Assembly: GCF_900109295.1 (NCBI RefSeq)
Contig: NZ_FOIZ01000002.1
Span: 186,001 to 250,000 of the forward strand
Length of the DNA: 64,000 nucleotides
Reading direction: 5' to 3'
DNA from: Cognatiyoonia koreensis
GTDB lineage: Bacteria > Pseudomonadota > Alphaproteobacteria > Rhodobacterales > Rhodobacteraceae
Shown: piece by piece, positions 38,018 to 48,054 of the stretch
Position numbering within the stretch: the first letter of the stretch is position 1
How the letters are laid out: each line of letters starts with the position of its first letter
The notes under the pieces: model-generated
The model's database searches: none
Told to the model about the DNA's origin: nothing
Seen by the model: only the letters and a program-made list of their open reading frames with translations
Position numbers and translations under genes: made by a program

Positions 38018-38386
38018 CTACATCGTCTCAACGCAATGACGACGGAACGCCCGTTTGAGCATATCAAGTTCGGCGCGCAGAAGATCAATTTCACTCCGAA
38101 TGTCGTCAGTCAGCGCAGAACCGGACAGCAGCGCAAAACTGGCAAGCGTTTCACCCGACTCCGCCTCGGCGATGATGAAGGTCTGCACGCCATCCGCGAT
38201 CCGGTCGGTAGGAATCGCCACCCTGACGAACCATTGATCCGCCTCTTTGCTGATGTCTGGCCCCTCTAACGTTTCGTTCAGGTGGCTCAGCGTCAGCGTA
38301 GGAGGCTCTTCACCTTTCACCCCTGTCAGCACGCCTTCCCAGACACCGCCGATGAGTTTCGTTTTGGTCAGTTGCAGTCCAGCCAT
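38018..38386 (-). CDS. Hypothetical protein, 122 aa
   Basis: A 122-residue protein with no recognised family. Residues 1-90 look like beta structure, ending in an alternating pattern, and the last 30 residues form an amphipathic helix with heptad spacing (SEIDLLRAELDMLKRAF), a possible coiled coil. No signal peptide or membrane segment. It lies ten bases downstream of the DUF6478 gene on the same strand, probably in one operon. Confidence 0.65.
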   Translation of the reverse strand: MAGLQLTKTKLIGGVWEGVLTGVKGEEPPTLTLSHLNETLEGPDISKEADQWFVRVAIPTDRIADGVQTFIIAEAESGETLASFALLSGSALTDDIRSEIDLLRAELDMLKRAFRRHCVETM

Positions 38387-38395
38387 GTCCTGTCC

Positions 38396-39169
38396 TTACA
38401 ATTCTGCTCTTGGATAGCGACAGAAGGTGATGTCTCTGATCATGATTTGGTTCATTTCTGGCCCCTCGAAAATGAGATCGACCCACATCTTCTCGACCCG
38501 CTTTTCATTGAGATCGGAGTAGGCAAGATCGAACTCAACGACGATTTCATCCTTGTCGACCGGGAGTTCGAGCACGATTTGTTCGGTATTCGGTCCATGC
38601 TTGATATTCAGTCTGGCAAAAACCTCGATTGCTTTTTCAGTTTCAAGGATCGTGCGCAACTGGATCAGGTGGCGTCGTTGCAAACCGTCGACCGCCTTCT
38701 TGGGCATTTCCAGAACAAGCGACAGGAAACTGCCGTCAAAGCGGAAAACGTCCATCTGCAGCCCAAAAGGCGCGAGGTCTTCTTCACGCAGGTTGCGCAC
38801 TTGCCGCAATGTCAGTTCCGAGATCTTGCAATCATGATAAAGCACCACCTCTTCACCAAGCGGCGTCTTGCTGGCAGCCGCCGCCAAGCCGCGTTGCCCG
38901 AGCGGGCCACGCCACAACTGAGGACGCCACGACCACAGCGTTCCGCCAGGTCGCGAAAACGCGTTTGACCCAATCCGTGGCAAAGCCAGACGGCTGTCAG
39001 CGACATGGATCAGGTGTTCAAGTTTACCGCGCAACTGTCGTGCATGCTGTCGCTGCAAGCGGAGCGTTTCAAGCTCTGCATCATTGGCTTGCCGCGCGGC
39101 TTTGGACCAGCGTGCGATCTCGCGCCGGTGCAATAGCCGATCTAACATTCCAAACTTGCTGGACGCCAT
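38396..39169 (-). CDS. DUF6478 family protein
   Basis: A 257-residue protein resembling DUF6478, a family I associate with Rhodobacteraceae, of unknown function. The basic helical N-terminus (residues 1-55) is followed by a beta-rich domain with the segments TLWSWRPQLWRGPLG and VVLYHDCKISELTLRQVRN. No signal peptide. The start at 39169 (MASSKFG) is preferred; an ATG 51 bp upstream is possible. It precedes the 122-residue hypothetical on the same strand. Confidence 0.75.
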   Translation of the reverse strand: MASSKFGMLDRLLHRREIARWSKAARQANDAELETLRLQRQHARQLRGKLEHLIHVADSRLALPRIGSNAFSRPGGTLWSWRPQLWRGPLGQRGLAAAASKTPLGEEVVLYHDCKISELTLRQVRNLREEDLAPFGLQMDVFRFDGSFLSLVLEMPKKAVDGLQRRHLIQLRTILETEKAIEVFARLNIKHGPNTEQIVLELPVDKDEIVVEFDLAYSDLNEKRVEKMWVDLIFEGPEMNQIMIRDITFCRYPRAEL

Positions 39170-39262
39170 CTGTGCGTTCCATTTCCGAAAGACGTGGGGC
39201 AGATTTCCTATATCTGACAAATTGTTGCGGAAAAGGAAACAGTTCTAGAGGAAGATTGGCAA

Positions 39263-39868
39263 TTATGCAGCGTTTGCGTTCATCATCGCTGCCACGACCT
39301 CGTTCAACAGGCCTTTTCCGGCCTCCGCAGCCAGCGGCGCGACCTGCAAACCCCGTGCAGAAATCGTCACGAGGCGGCCGTTGATATCAACGAACGCGCG
39401 CCATTCACGGTTCTGCGTACCAGGCACCGGTGTGCCTTCTTTGTCCTCGAAATAGACCGTTACCTTGTTAGCGGATGATCCGGTTTCAATGATTTCGACC
39501 GTCGCAGGGTCACCAGAGCGGCTTAGCAATGCGGCCCCTGCCGGTGTCTCAAGCAAACCTGCAAAAGCCGGTTCTGAACCGGTGATAGCTGCCGTGCCGA
39601 TCCGACCCGCCTGAACGGTGATGACTGCAGGGCGTGATACGTTCACGGCACCCGACAGACCAAGGGTCGCGCAGGGTGCAAGGATTGCAAACCCCCGCAC
39701 AAGACGACTGTCGTTGATATCGACGCAATATCCCTCCGGTCCTTGGACGCCCACGGCACCACCCAGCAAGGCCGCCCGTTTTACTGGCGCGGCCTGCCCG
39801 CCAAAGTCCAGCCCATCGCAACCGGCCAAGGCCATAGCAAGTGCAATTGAAAACACCAAACGCCCCAT
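39263..39868 (-). CDS. Putative lipoprotein, 201 aa
   Basis: A 201-residue exported protein. The start at 39868 begins a lipoprotein signal with lipobox ALAGC (Cys at residue 18). The frame extends upstream into ilvD but without signal. The mature part is mixed alpha/beta with two cysteines near residues 47 and 65, and a conserved-looking segment GPEGYCVDINDSR. I do not recognise the family; it may be specific to this lineage. It begins five bases after the ilvD stop and is probably co-transcribed with ilvD. Confidence 0.75.
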   Translation of the reverse strand: MGRLVFSIALAMALAGCDGLDFGGQAAPVKRAALLGGAVGVQGPEGYCVDINDSRLVRGFAILAPCATLGLSGAVNVSRPAVITVQAGRIGTAAITGSEPAFAGLLETPAGAALLSRSGDPATVEIIETGSSANKVTVYFEDKEGTPVPGTQNREWRAFVDINGRLVTISARGLQVAPLAAEAGKGLLNEVVAAMMNANAA

Positions 39869-39872
39869 GAAT

Positions 39873-41606
39873 TCAAAGGTCCATGTAGATGTGGCTTTCG
39901 TTTTTCGCACCGGGATGCGTCGTCGCGCCATAGCGCGTCGCACCGACAAGCTGCGCGTATTTCCAAAGCGCACCGGATGAATAGATCGTCGCCTTCGGGC
40001 CCTTCCAAGCTTCTTTGCGCTTTGCAAACTCTTCGTCGGACAGATCGACAGACAACTCGCCCGTCACGGCATTCATTGTGATCATGTCCCCATTCTCGAT
40101 CAGCGCGATTGGACCGCAGTGTGCGGCCTCCGGTCCGACATGGCCCACACAGAAACCACGGGTTGCACCCGAGAAACGACCATCCGTGATGAGCGCGACT
40201 TTCTTACCCATGCCTTGCCCCGACAAAGCTGCGGTCGTGGCCAGCATTTCGCGCATACCGGGGCCGCCTGCGGGGCCTTCGTTGCGGATAACGATCACTT
40301 CGCCCTCTTCGTATTCGCGCGCCTTTACCGCCGCAAAGGCGTCTTCTTCACATTCGAATACGCGGGCGGGTCCAGTGAATTGCTGTTCCTGCGTCGCCAT
40401 CCCGGCAACTTTTACGATGGCGCCTTCCGGTGCCAGATTACCCTTCAGGCCGACGACCCCACCAGTTGGCGTAAGCGGCGCATCGACAGGATAAATGACG
40501 CGGCCATCAGCCTCACCTGTGATCATGTCCAGCTTTTCGCCCATGGAGCGACCAGATGCAGTCATGCAATCCTCATGGATCAGGCCTGCCTTGCGCAATT
40601 CCTTCATTACAACAGGAACGCCGCCAGCTTCGTAAAGGTCTTTGGCCACATATTGACCGCCGGGTTTGAGATCAACGAAGTAAGGCGTATCGCGGAAGAT
40701 TTCACAGACGTCGAACAGATCAAAATCGATCCCCGCTTCGTGCGCGATGGCGGGCAGGTGCAGACCGGCATTGGTGGATCCACCTGTGCAGGCCACGACA
40801 CGCGCCGCATTTTCAAGCGACTTGCGGGTGACGATATCGCGGGCGCGGATATTCTTTTCCAATAGGTTCATCACCGCCTCGCCAGACGCGACACCATACT
40901 GGTCTCGGGACTCATACGGTGCAGGTGCGCCTGAAGAATTCATCAAAGCCAAACCGACAGCTTCGGACACACAGGCCATCGTGTTGGCCGTGAACTGACC
41001 ACCACATGCACCCGCAGACGGGCATGCGACCCGCTCTAGGATTGCAAGTTCTTCATCTGACATATTGCCGGCCTGATGCTGACCGACGGCTTCAAATACA
41101 TCTTGCACCGTCACGTCCTTGCCATGAAGGCGGCCCGGAAGGATCGACCCCCCATAGATGAAGACGGACGGTGTGTTCAGCCGCACCATGGCCATCATCA
41201 TGCCCGGAAGGGATTTGTCGCAGCCCGCGAGCCCGACAATCGCGTCATAGCAGTGACCGCGCATCGTCAATTCAACGGTATCTGCAATCGCCTCGCGCGA
41301 TGCGAGCGAGGAGCGCATACCTTCGTGACCCATCGCGATACCATCGGTAACAGTGATCGTTGTGAATTCACGGGGGGTTCCAAGGCCTTTTTTGACACCA
41401 AGCTTCACAGCCTGCGCCTGGCGGTTCAGCGAGATATTACAGGGTGCCGCCTCGTTCCAGCAGGTGGCGACACCGACCCACGGCTGGTCGATTGCCACTT
41501 CGTCCAGACCCATCGCATAAAAATAAGACCGGTGTGGCGCGCGTGATGGCCCTTCGGTGACGTGGCGGCTGGGAAGTTTCGACTTGTCTGCTTTGCCTTT
41601 GAGCAT
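39873..41606 (-). CDS. ilvD: Dihydroxy-acid dehydratase
   Basis: A 577-residue iron-sulfur enzyme that converts 2,3-dihydroxy acids to 2-oxo acids in isoleucine and valine synthesis. The motif cysteines appear in [13 protein letters not shown] and in [16 protein letters not shown], and the metal-binding lysine/glycine-rich C-terminal region is complete. The length is typical for this enzyme. It diverges from the CPBP protease gene. A related sugar-acid dehydratase is unlikely given the full IlvD motif set. Confidence 0.95.
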   Translation of the reverse strand: MLKGKADKSKLPSRHVTEGPSRAPHRSYFYAMGLDEVAIDQPWVGVATCWNEAAPCNISLNRQAQAVKLGVKKGLGTPREFTTITVTDGIAMGHEGMRSSLASREAIADTVELTMRGHCYDAIVGLAGCDKSLPGMMMAMVRLNTPSVFIYGGSILPGRLHGKDVTVQDVFEAVGQHQAGNMSDEELAILERVACPSAGACGGQFTANTMACVSEAVGLALMNSSGAPAPYESRDQYGVASGEAVMNLLEKNIRARDIVTRKSLENAARVVACTGGSTNAGLHLPAIAHEAGIDFDLFDVCEIFRDTPYFVDLKPGGQYVAKDLYEAGGVPVVMKELRKAGLIHEDCMTASGRSMGEKLDMITGEADGRVIYPVDAPLTPTGGVVGLKGNLAPEGAIVKVAGMATQEQQFTGPARVFECEEDAFAAVKAREYEEGEVIVIRNEGPAGGPGMREMLATTAALSGQGMGKKVALITDGRFSGATRGFCVGHVGPEAAHCGPIALIENGDMITMNAVTGELSVDLSDEEFAKRKEAWKGPKATIYSSGALWKYAQLVGATRYGATTHPGAKNESHIYMDL

Positions 41607-41717
41607 GGCGTGTCCCCTCTGAAATCTGTTGGATCGGGTCTAAATTGGCAAACGGGCCGACACAAGACGGAACTGACGGGCTTGCAGCGCGTCACGGCCC
41701 ATGACAGCAAAGCGCCC

Positions 41718-42602
41718 ATGATCATGCGCACAGAAAATTTTGAACGCTTTATCGCGCCGGCACATCCAAGTGCCGCCATTTGGCGACTGATCCTTGGAAT
41801 TATCGTGATCGGGATCATCTATTTTATCATTGTATTCGCGACCGGGCTTGCTGCAATAGCAGCAGAACCAACGGGCGATCCCGACACAGCGATCAGGTCG
41901 TTGATGAGCGGCAATTCACGTCTGACCATGACACTGATCCTGCTGAGCTTTTCCGGTGCGGTTCTTGGTGTGATGATCGCGACAGTGCTGGTGCACCAAC
42001 GCAGTCCAATCGGGCTTTTTGGACCGATCCGCCCGATGATACGGCATTTTGTGATCGCCGTTGGTGTGTTCGGTGCCCTGCAAGCCTGCATTCTCGGCAT
42101 CTGGTCGTATTTCTACGATGGCATTGCCGTCAACTCTTTGACATCGGTTGTTGCCTTCCTGCCTGTGGCCGCAGGGCTGATCGCGCTTCAAACCGGTGCC
42201 GAAGAACTTCTATTTCGGGGCTATCTTTTGCAGCAACTCGGGGCACGGTTCAAAAGCTGGATCATCTGGTTCGCCCTGCCGGCCATGGCTTTTGGCCTGC
42301 TGCACTACAATCCGCAAATGATGGGGGATTTGACTTGGTTTGCAATTGCCGCAATCACCGTGACCGGTTTGCTATGGACAGATCTGACGCGCGTGACCGG
42401 AAATATCGGTGCCGCGTGGGGTTGGCATTTTGCCAATAACTTCATGTTGATGAACTTCCTTGGCAATAAGGGGGAATTGAACGGATTTGTCTGGATGACG
42501 ACCCCGTATTCCGTCAAGGAACTGCCGCCATCGCTTTTTCTGATTGATATCGGGATTGCCGTGCTAACCTGGGCCATACTCAGGCGTGTTTTGCGCGACT
42601 GA
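41718..42602 (+). CDS. CPBP-family intramembrane glutamic endopeptidase
   Basis: A 294-residue membrane protein with about eight spans. It carries the Abi/CPBP motifs: EELLFRG with E162, E163 and R167, FGLLHYN near residue 195, and the HFANN segment near 236. Members are Rce1-like proteases or bacteriocin self-immunity proteins; function here is unknown. The start is not certain: ATGs at 41718 and 41724 are both plausible and no strong ribosome-binding site is visible. It diverges from ilvD. Confidence 0.85.
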   Translation: MIMRTENFERFIAPAHPSAAIWRLILGIIVIGIIYFIIVFATGLAAIAAEPTGDPDTAIRSLMSGNSRLTMTLILLSFSGAVLGVMIATVLVHQRSPIGLFGPIRPMIRHFVIAVGVFGALQACILGIWSYFYDGIAVNSLTSVVAFLPVAAGLIALQTGAEELLFRGYLLQQLGARFKSWIIWFALPAMAFGLLHYNPQMMGDLTWFAIAAITVTGLLWTDLTRVTGNIGAAWGWHFANNFMLMNFLGNKGELNGFVWMTTPYSVKELPPSLFLIDIGIAVLTWAILRRVLRD

Positions 42603-42659
42603 TTGCAATTCGACCGAAGCCGTCATATTTCGGTTTCGCAACGTTCAAAGGCGGCAATA

Positions 42660-43580
42660 ATGAACTGGATCACCAACTACGTTCGTCCCACGATCAATTC
42701 GCTGTTCTCGCGTCGTGAAGTGCCGGACAATCTTTGGACGAAATGCGACGAATGCGGCACCATGCTGTTTCACCGCGAATTGGCCGACAATCTGAACGTC
42801 TGCACCAACTGCGACCATCACATGCCGATCAGAGCGCGCGAGCGGCTGTCTGCCCTTTTTGATGGCGGCGTCTTCGTCGAGGTGGCCGTGCCCGAACCGG
42901 TTGCTGACCCGCTCCACTTCAAAGATCAGAAGAAGTATACTGATCGGATCAAGGAAGCCCGCAAGAAGACAGGAGAGAAGGACGCGATGCTTGTCGCGGA
43001 AGGCTCGATCGGTCGCACCGGGATTGTTGCCGCCGTGCAGGATTTTTCCTTCATGGGTGGTTCGATGTCGATGTATGTCGGGAATGCAATTATCGCAGCG
43101 GCAGAGCGTGCGATTGCCCTCAAGCGTCCGTTGGTGCTGTTTTCCGCTGCTGGTGGGGCGCGGATGCAGGAAGGCATTCTTGGCCTGATGCAGATGCCAC
43201 GCACAACAATCGCAATACAGATGCTGAAAGAGGCAGGCCTGCCCTACATCGTCGTATTGACCCATCCGACGACAGGCGGCGTGACCGCGTCTTATGCCAT
43301 GCTAGGTGATGTACAGATTGCAGAACCGAATGCGCTGATCGGCTTCGCCGGTGCTCGCGTGATCGAGCAAACCATTGGTGAAAAACTGCCCGAAGGCTTT
43401 CAGCGTGCAGAATACTTGCTTGACCACGGAATGCTGGACCGCGTGACCAAGCGCACAGACATCAAGGAAGAGCTCGTCACGATTATCCGCATGCTGATGA
43501 ACCAGCCACCAGCGGTCAAAGGCGACCTGCCCCCACCCGTCAAACCCGATAACGCCGTGGACAAGGCAGCCGCCGAGTGA
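42660..43580 (+). CDS. accD: Acetyl-CoA carboxylase carboxyltransferase subunit beta
   Basis: A 306-residue subunit of acetyl-CoA carboxylase that, with AccA, transfers the carboxyl group from biotin to acetyl-CoA for fatty-acid synthesis. The N-terminal zinc ribbon has C29, C32, C48 and C51; the crotonase-fold body has [11 protein letters not shown] and [14 protein letters not shown]. It is the first gene of a three-gene operon with a small membrane protein and folC. Assignment secure. Confidence 0.97.
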   Translation: MNWITNYVRPTINSLFSRREVPDNLWTKCDECGTMLFHRELADNLNVCTNCDHHMPIRARERLSALFDGGVFVEVAVPEPVADPLHFKDQKKYTDRIKEARKKTGEKDAMLVAEGSIGRTGIVAAVQDFSFMGGSMSMYVGNAIIAAAERAIALKRPLVLFSAAGGARMQEGILGLMQMPRTTIAIQMLKEAGLPYIVVLTHPTTGGVTASYAMLGDVQIAEPNALIGFAGARVIEQTIGEKLPEGFQRAEYLLDHGMLDRVTKRTDIKEELVTIIRMLMNQPPAVKGDLPPPVKPDNAVDKAAAE

Positions 43581-43981
43581 TCATCCTTGCGGCGCTGATC
43601 GGTGTCTGCTGTGGTCTTGGGCTGATCTGGGTGATGTATCGCGAAGGTATGTTCGCTGAACGATCAGGTGCGGCGATCCTTCTGGCCGCAATCGCGTCAT
43701 TCTATCCCGTGTTCGCTGCAGCCGAGGGTGACGTTGGTGAAATCGCCGTCCACATCTTGATTTTCGCGGGTTTTGTTGCACTCTCATTTCGCGCCTATCG
43801 GCGGGGCCTCTTGCTTTTGGCTGGCGGCCTGATTGCGCACGGTCTTTTCGATGTCATGATCGGCCTCATCGGCGCACCTGGCCCCGATTGGTGGCCTGCG
43901 TTCTGCGCGGGCGTCGATATCGCGGCCGGTGTCCTTTTGTTGCAGTTGATCCAGACAGGCAAAGTACGCGATGAAATCTGA
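43577..43981 (+). CDS. Small hypothetical membrane protein
   Basis: A 134-residue protein with about four hydrophobic segments, opening with a GTG that overlaps the accD stop (GTGA) and closing eleven bases inside folC. No family is recognised. Position between accD and folC, with overlaps on both sides, indicates a genuine co-translated gene. It could help membrane-linked lipid metabolism, but nothing in the sequence tests that. Confidence 0.75.
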   Translation: MIILAALIGVCCGLGLIWVMYREGMFAERSGAAILLAAIASFYPVFAAAEGDVGEIAVHILIFAGFVALSFRAYRRGLLLLAGGLIAHGLFDVMIGLIGAPGPDWWPAFCAGVDIAAGVLLLQLIQTGKVRDEI

Positions 43982-45242
43982 CCAGATACTTGAACGGATG
44001 ATGGCACTTCACCCCAAGGTCATCGACCTGACATTGGACAGGGTTTGGTCCTTGCTTGAAAAGGTTGGCAATCCACAAGACAAGCTGCCTCAGGTCATCC
44101 ATATCGCGGGCACGAACGGCAAAGGATCTACCCAAGCGATGATCCGCGCTGGTTTGGAGGCAGGCGGCGCGAAAGTACACGCCTACACGTCGCCACATCT
44201 TGCCCGTTTTCACGAACGCATCCGTCTTGCCGGAGAGCTCATTTCAGAAGAAGCCCTGACCGAGGTGTTGGACGTCTGCTATGCAGCCAATGGGCCCGAT
44301 TCAATCACCTATTTCGAGATCACCACAGTTGCCGCGCTCGTCGCATTTGCACACACGCAGGCGGACTATACGCTGCTGGAGGTGGGATTGGGCGGTCGAC
44401 TGGACGCGACCAACGTTGTCGCCGATCCCAAGCTGACGATCATCACACCGGTTGACATGGATCACGAAGCATTTCTTGGTGACACGCTTGAAAAAATCGC
44501 CTTTGAAAAGGCGGGAATTCTGAAACGGGGAGTCACTTGTGTCGTGGGCCCGCAGCACGATGCCGCCCTCGAGGTGATAGAAGCGCAAGCCGCGCGCGTC
44601 GGCGCACCCCTTCTTGTTGCAGGGCAGCACTGGCATGTGACGCAGGAACGTGGCCGCCTCGTGTATCAGGATGAGACGGGACTGCTCGACCTGCCACTTC
44701 CGACCCTGCGCGGGCCGCATCAGATCATGAACGCGGGCGGCGCATTGGCAGCGCTCCGCTTTCTTGCCGCTGACGAAACGGCATGCGAGGCGGCAGTTAC
44801 AAAAGCATATTGGCCAGCCCGCATGGAGAAGCTGCAAAGCGGGGCATTGTTCGACATGGCCCACCCTGCAGAGCTCTGGCTGGACGGCGGTCATAATCCT
44901 GCCGCCGGTCGGATGTTGGCTGCCACGCTCTCAGCGCAGTCTGACCGACCGACGCATCTGATTTGCGGCATGCTGAACACGAAGGACGTAGGCGGCTATC
45001 TCGCCCCACTGGCGGCAGTCGCGAATACACTGACCGCTGTTTCAATCCCCGGTGAAAAGAACACGATAAGTGCCGCGGACACCGCTTCCGCTGCGAGCGA
45101 TGTGGGCCTGCCCGCCACTGTCGCGGAAAGTGTGGAGGACGCCATTTGCGCGATCACTGCTCAAGACCCAAGAGCCCGTATTGTGATCTGCGGATCGCTT
45201 TATCTGGCTGGCCATGTCATCCGCCTAAACGAAGCAACCTAG
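43971..45242 (+). CDS. folC: Bifunctional folylpolyglutamate/dihydrofolate synthase
   Basis: A 423-residue Mur-ligase-like enzyme adding glutamate to dihydropteroate and folates. The P-loop GTNGKGST is at residues 47-54, followed by YTSPHLARFHERI and the Mg/ATP site segment GLGGRLDATN. It follows accD, a frequent neighbour in proteobacteria. Start ATG at 43971 overlaps the preceding gene. Assignment secure. Confidence 0.95.
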   Translation: MKSDQILERMMALHPKVIDLTLDRVWSLLEKVGNPQDKLPQVIHIAGTNGKGSTQAMIRAGLEAGGAKVHAYTSPHLARFHERIRLAGELISEEALTEVLDVCYAANGPDSITYFEITTVAALVAFAHTQADYTLLEVGLGGRLDATNVVADPKLTIITPVDMDHEAFLGDTLEKIAFEKAGILKRGVTCVVGPQHDAALEVIEAQAARVGAPLLVAGQHWHVTQERGRLVYQDETGLLDLPLPTLRGPHQIMNAGGALAALRFLAADETACEAAVTKAYWPARMEKLQSGALFDMAHPAELWLDGGHNPAAGRMLAATLSAQSDRPTHLICGMLNTKDVGGYLAPLAAVANTLTAVSIPGEKNTISAADTASAASDVGLPATVAESVEDAICAITAQDPRARIVICGSLYLAGHVIRLNEAT

Positions 45243-45249
45243 AGACACG

Positions 45250-45816
45250 ATGCAGACGCTTTCTTTTCCCGCAGTTTTTGCCCTTCTTGCTGTCATGGCA
45301 CAGCCTAGCGTAGCAGCCGACCTGAATTTCTGTTGGGTCGGTGGCGGGGGGTATACGTTGACCGGAACGATGAAAATACCGGACTCCAAGATGACAAAAA
45401 CGCTCATCACCGAGGATGATGTCGCCGCCTTCGAGATCATAGGTTATTTGAACGGAAAACGGATTGGCTCCTGGAACATAGACGCGCGTACTGCAGACCA
45501 GACATGGCACTTGCGGTTCGATCCGGTCAGCATGACCTTCCTCACGGGTGGATGGTTCGCGTCAACCAATTCGCAAGGCTGGAACGCCGATGGGAGTGTA
45601 GACAACTGTGGCGCACCCGGTTTCGGCTTTAATTCAGGAAGCTACGCACAGGACATCTGCCTGAATGGTGCTTATATCCGAGGAAGCAGTATCCCGCCCG
45701 AAACACCCATTTTCGCCACGACGGCCAAGGTGATGCCAGACTGCAATCAGACAATTCCGATGGGAAAGCGTCATAAGACGAATCGCATGCTTGACGGCGA
45801 ATCAGTGCTTCCTTAG
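45250..45816 (+). CDS. Secreted hypothetical protein, 188 aa
   Basis: A 188-residue protein with a signal peptide (residues 1-22, cut predicted after VAA). The mature part begins with DLNFCWVGGGGYTLTG and has five cysteines, with beta-rich character and an aromatic/Gly pattern. No family is recognised. It begins seven bases after folC and may be read through from that operon; a terminator-like hairpin lies 65 bp past its stop. Confidence 0.7.
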   Translation: MQTLSFPAVFALLAVMAQPSVAADLNFCWVGGGGYTLTGTMKIPDSKMTKTLITEDDVAAFEIIGYLNGKRIGSWNIDARTADQTWHLRFDPVSMTFLTGGWFASTNSQGWNADGSVDNCGAPGFGFNSGSYAQDICLNGAYIRGSSIPPETPIFATTAKVMPDCNQTIPMGKRHKTNRMLDGESVLP

Positions 45817-45880
45817 GTTCCGGTCTAACCGCAATCGCAGATCAACATGCGCGTGAGGGACAGACTTGGCAGGGCGAGGG

Positions 45881-45910
45881 GGCAGGCAGTAGGCCTGTCT
45901 CTTTGTTTTT
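45881..45910 (+). terminator. Candidate intrinsic terminator
   Basis: GGCAGGC (45881-45887) and GCCTGTC (45893-45899) form a seven-pair stem with one G-T wobble and a five-base loop, followed by TCTTTGTTTTTG. It lies 65 bp downstream of the secreted unknown and could end the accD-folC operon. Confidence 0.65.
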
Positions 45911-46053
45911 GAGACAGACTTAGAAAATTTCATGGTTTTTCGAATCACCCTTTGACCCTCGCGAATCACTTATCTAGATATAGCGCCAACGAGGCGGGTC
46001 TCGCTGCATATTGACCTCCTCGCAATATATTGACGCAATGATTGGGGGATATC

Positions 46054-46947
46054 ATGGTGCGTGTTGTCATCGGGCTGTTTATCGGTGCTGTCGCACTCTG
46101 CGGCTATATTATCATTCAGCAGGAAAAACGTCCGATTGCGTCCAATACCCTGTTCGCAACACAGACCGACGTCGCCCGTGCGACGTCCCAGCCGCTTTTG
46201 GCCGAAGGGATCAGTGGGACCGAAGCTCTGCAGGTTGCACCACTGGAGGTGCCTACCAACCCGACCCCGACACCTGCCCCAATTGAACCATCTGTCGCGG
46301 CGCCAGAAGTACTACCGACCATTCAGACGGACGAGTCCACCGTCGCGATGGTGACGGCCAACATTCTAGCCGGTTTGGGGGTCAAGGTGGATGTCAGCGA
46401 TCTTGCAGATCAACGCGACATGGAAACCAGCGACGTGCTGGCCAGCATCGGTGTGATTGCTAATGCACGCCCGTTCGAACCTGCACCGCGGTCGCCTCTG
46501 GAAATCATGGTTGTTGAATCGCTGCAGCTTGGCCTGTCCGATGCCGCCATCGACCGGCGCGTGAACGACGCCGCCTTGCTGCAACATCTTACGGTTCCCG
46601 AAATTCTTGTGACACCGCAAGGCAGCGTCGATACCGCCGCTTTGTTGAAATCCATCGTGACCACCGCGCAGACTGTCGCCAGTGGCAAGGCACCCGAAGT
46701 TCCCCAGGTCGCCACTGGTGATGGCACAGGCGTCGAAGTTCGCGTCGTTCAGCGCGCAACGGCGACACAGGAATACCGGTTCTACACTGTCGCGGGTGGT
46801 GACAGCCTTGGGGGGATCTCTGCCAAATTTTATGGCGATGTGAACAAATACACGATCATCTTCGAAGCCAATCGCGGCATTCTTTCAAGTCCAGACCAAA
46901 TCCGCGTCGGCCAGCGTCTGACCATTCCCGACTTGCCTGAAGTCTAG
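46054..46947 (+). CDS. LysM-domain peptidoglycan-binding protein with N-terminal membrane anchor
   Basis: A 297-residue protein. Residues 3-21 form one hydrophobic segment, likely an uncleaved anchor. A Pro/Thr/Ala-rich linker spans about 55-95, a helical region about 100-230, and a single LysM domain lies about 240-293 (FYTVAGGDSLGGISAKFYG near its start). The start at 46054 follows GGGGGAT; the upstream TTG would add four residues. In the region before it, ATATTGAC occurs twice (46008-46015 and 46027-46034). Its stop overlaps the zapE stop in a CTAG. Confidence 0.87.
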   Translation: MVRVVIGLFIGAVALCGYIIIQQEKRPIASNTLFATQTDVARATSQPLLAEGISGTEALQVAPLEVPTNPTPTPAPIEPSVAAPEVLPTIQTDESTVAMVTANILAGLGVKVDVSDLADQRDMETSDVLASIGVIANARPFEPAPRSPLEIMVVESLQLGLSDAAIDRRVNDAALLQHLTVPEILVTPQGSVDTAALLKSIVTTAQTVASGKAPEVPQVATGDGTGVEVRVVQRATATQEYRFYTVAGGDSLGGISAKFYGDVNKYTIIFEANRGILSSPDQIRVGQRLTIPDLPEV

Positions 46948-47996
46948 CCACCCCAATCATCCGCCTGCATTTCGCGCAGGCGGCTGGCTGTCCTTTCGAA
47001 TTCAAACGTGCCTTCGCCTTCGACGTAAAGCATTTCTGGCGGTGCAGCGGCGCTGCAGATCAATTGGACCTTTGCCTCGTACAGGGCATCAATCAGGGTG
47101 ACGAACCGCTTCGCTTCGTTGAAATTCTGCCGGCCAAGTTGCGGAATATCTTCCAGCACCAGAACCCGCACCGCGTCGGCAAGCGCGAGGTAATCTGCGG
47201 CCCCCAGCGGTTTGCCGCAGACATCAAAGAACTTTGCCCGAGCGACACCGTTGTGGAATTGCGGAAAAACGACTTCGCGCCCTTTGACGCGCAACGTCAG
47301 CGGGGCGCAGTTGCCATGCGCCAGATCGTGCCAAACATCATCAATTGCGGCCCGTGATTCAGCGTTGATCGGTGTAAAATAGCGTTTGGTTCCAGACAGG
47401 CGGCCTTGCCGATAATCTTGTTCGCTGGTCAGGTGATGCACTACCAACTGGTCCTTGATCAACGCGATGAAGGGCAGAAACAAATCACGGTTCAGCCCGT
47501 CTTTATAAAGGTCGTCAGGCACGCGGTTCGACGTTGTAACAATAACGACACCAGCGGCAAAAAGCGCCTCGAAAAGGCGCCCGACTATCATTGCATCAGT
47601 GATATCCGTGATCTGCATTTCGTCGAAGGCAAGAAAGCGGATGTCCTTGACCAGCTTTGCCGCAACCGGGGCAATAGCATCATCGACATTGCGCTTGCGG
47701 GCTTCGTTCATTTCTGCGTGGACCCACTGCATGAATGCATGAAAATGCCAGCGCTGTTTTGGCACGTCGACATGACTGTAGAGCATATCCATCAACATGG
47801 ATTTGCCGCGTCCGACCCCACCCCACATGTAGAGTCCTTTGATGGGTGGCGGAGCCTTCTGGAACAATCCGCGTTTGACGGGGCGTTCCAGTTCCGACTT
47901 TACACGGTCCAGTTCGCCCATAACGCCAAGCTGTGCCGGGTCTTCTGTCAGTTTTCCTGCTGCGACGGCATCTTTGTAGGCTTCTAGAACGGTCAT
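46944..47996 (-). CDS. zapE: Cell division protein ZapE (AFG1-like ATPase)
   Basis: A 350-residue P-loop ATPase of the AFG1/ZapE family. Walker A GGVGRGKS is at residues 59-66, Walker B FLAFDEMQ near 131-138, and a conserved arginine in TTSNRVPDDLY near 168-178. In E. coli ZapE associates with the Z-ring during constriction; the mitochondrial relative acts on membrane proteins. The ATG at 47996 is chosen since family similarity begins there; the frame extends 26 codons upstream. It converges on the LysM gene. Confidence 0.93.
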   Translation of the reverse strand: MTVLEAYKDAVAAGKLTEDPAQLGVMGELDRVKSELERPVKRGLFQKAPPPIKGLYMWGGVGRGKSMLMDMLYSHVDVPKQRWHFHAFMQWVHAEMNEARKRNVDDAIAPVAAKLVKDIRFLAFDEMQITDITDAMIVGRLFEALFAAGVVIVTTSNRVPDDLYKDGLNRDLFLPFIALIKDQLVVHHLTSEQDYRQGRLSGTKRYFTPINAESRAAIDDVWHDLAHGNCAPLTLRVKGREVVFPQFHNGVARAKFFDVCGKPLGAADYLALADAVRVLVLEDIPQLGRQNFNEAKRFVTLIDALYEAKVQLICSAAAPPEMLYVEGEGTFEFERTASRLREMQADDWGG

Positions 47997-48054
47997 GGTC
48001 ACTCTCGGGATCGGTTGTGCATGAGTATGCAGACCACCCGATTTTGGCAACACG

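Noticed and set aside
45859..45920. GACAGACTT repeated on both sides of the hairpin at 45881
   Set aside because: The two copies are short and part of the terminator region; nothing indicates an attachment site or insertion.
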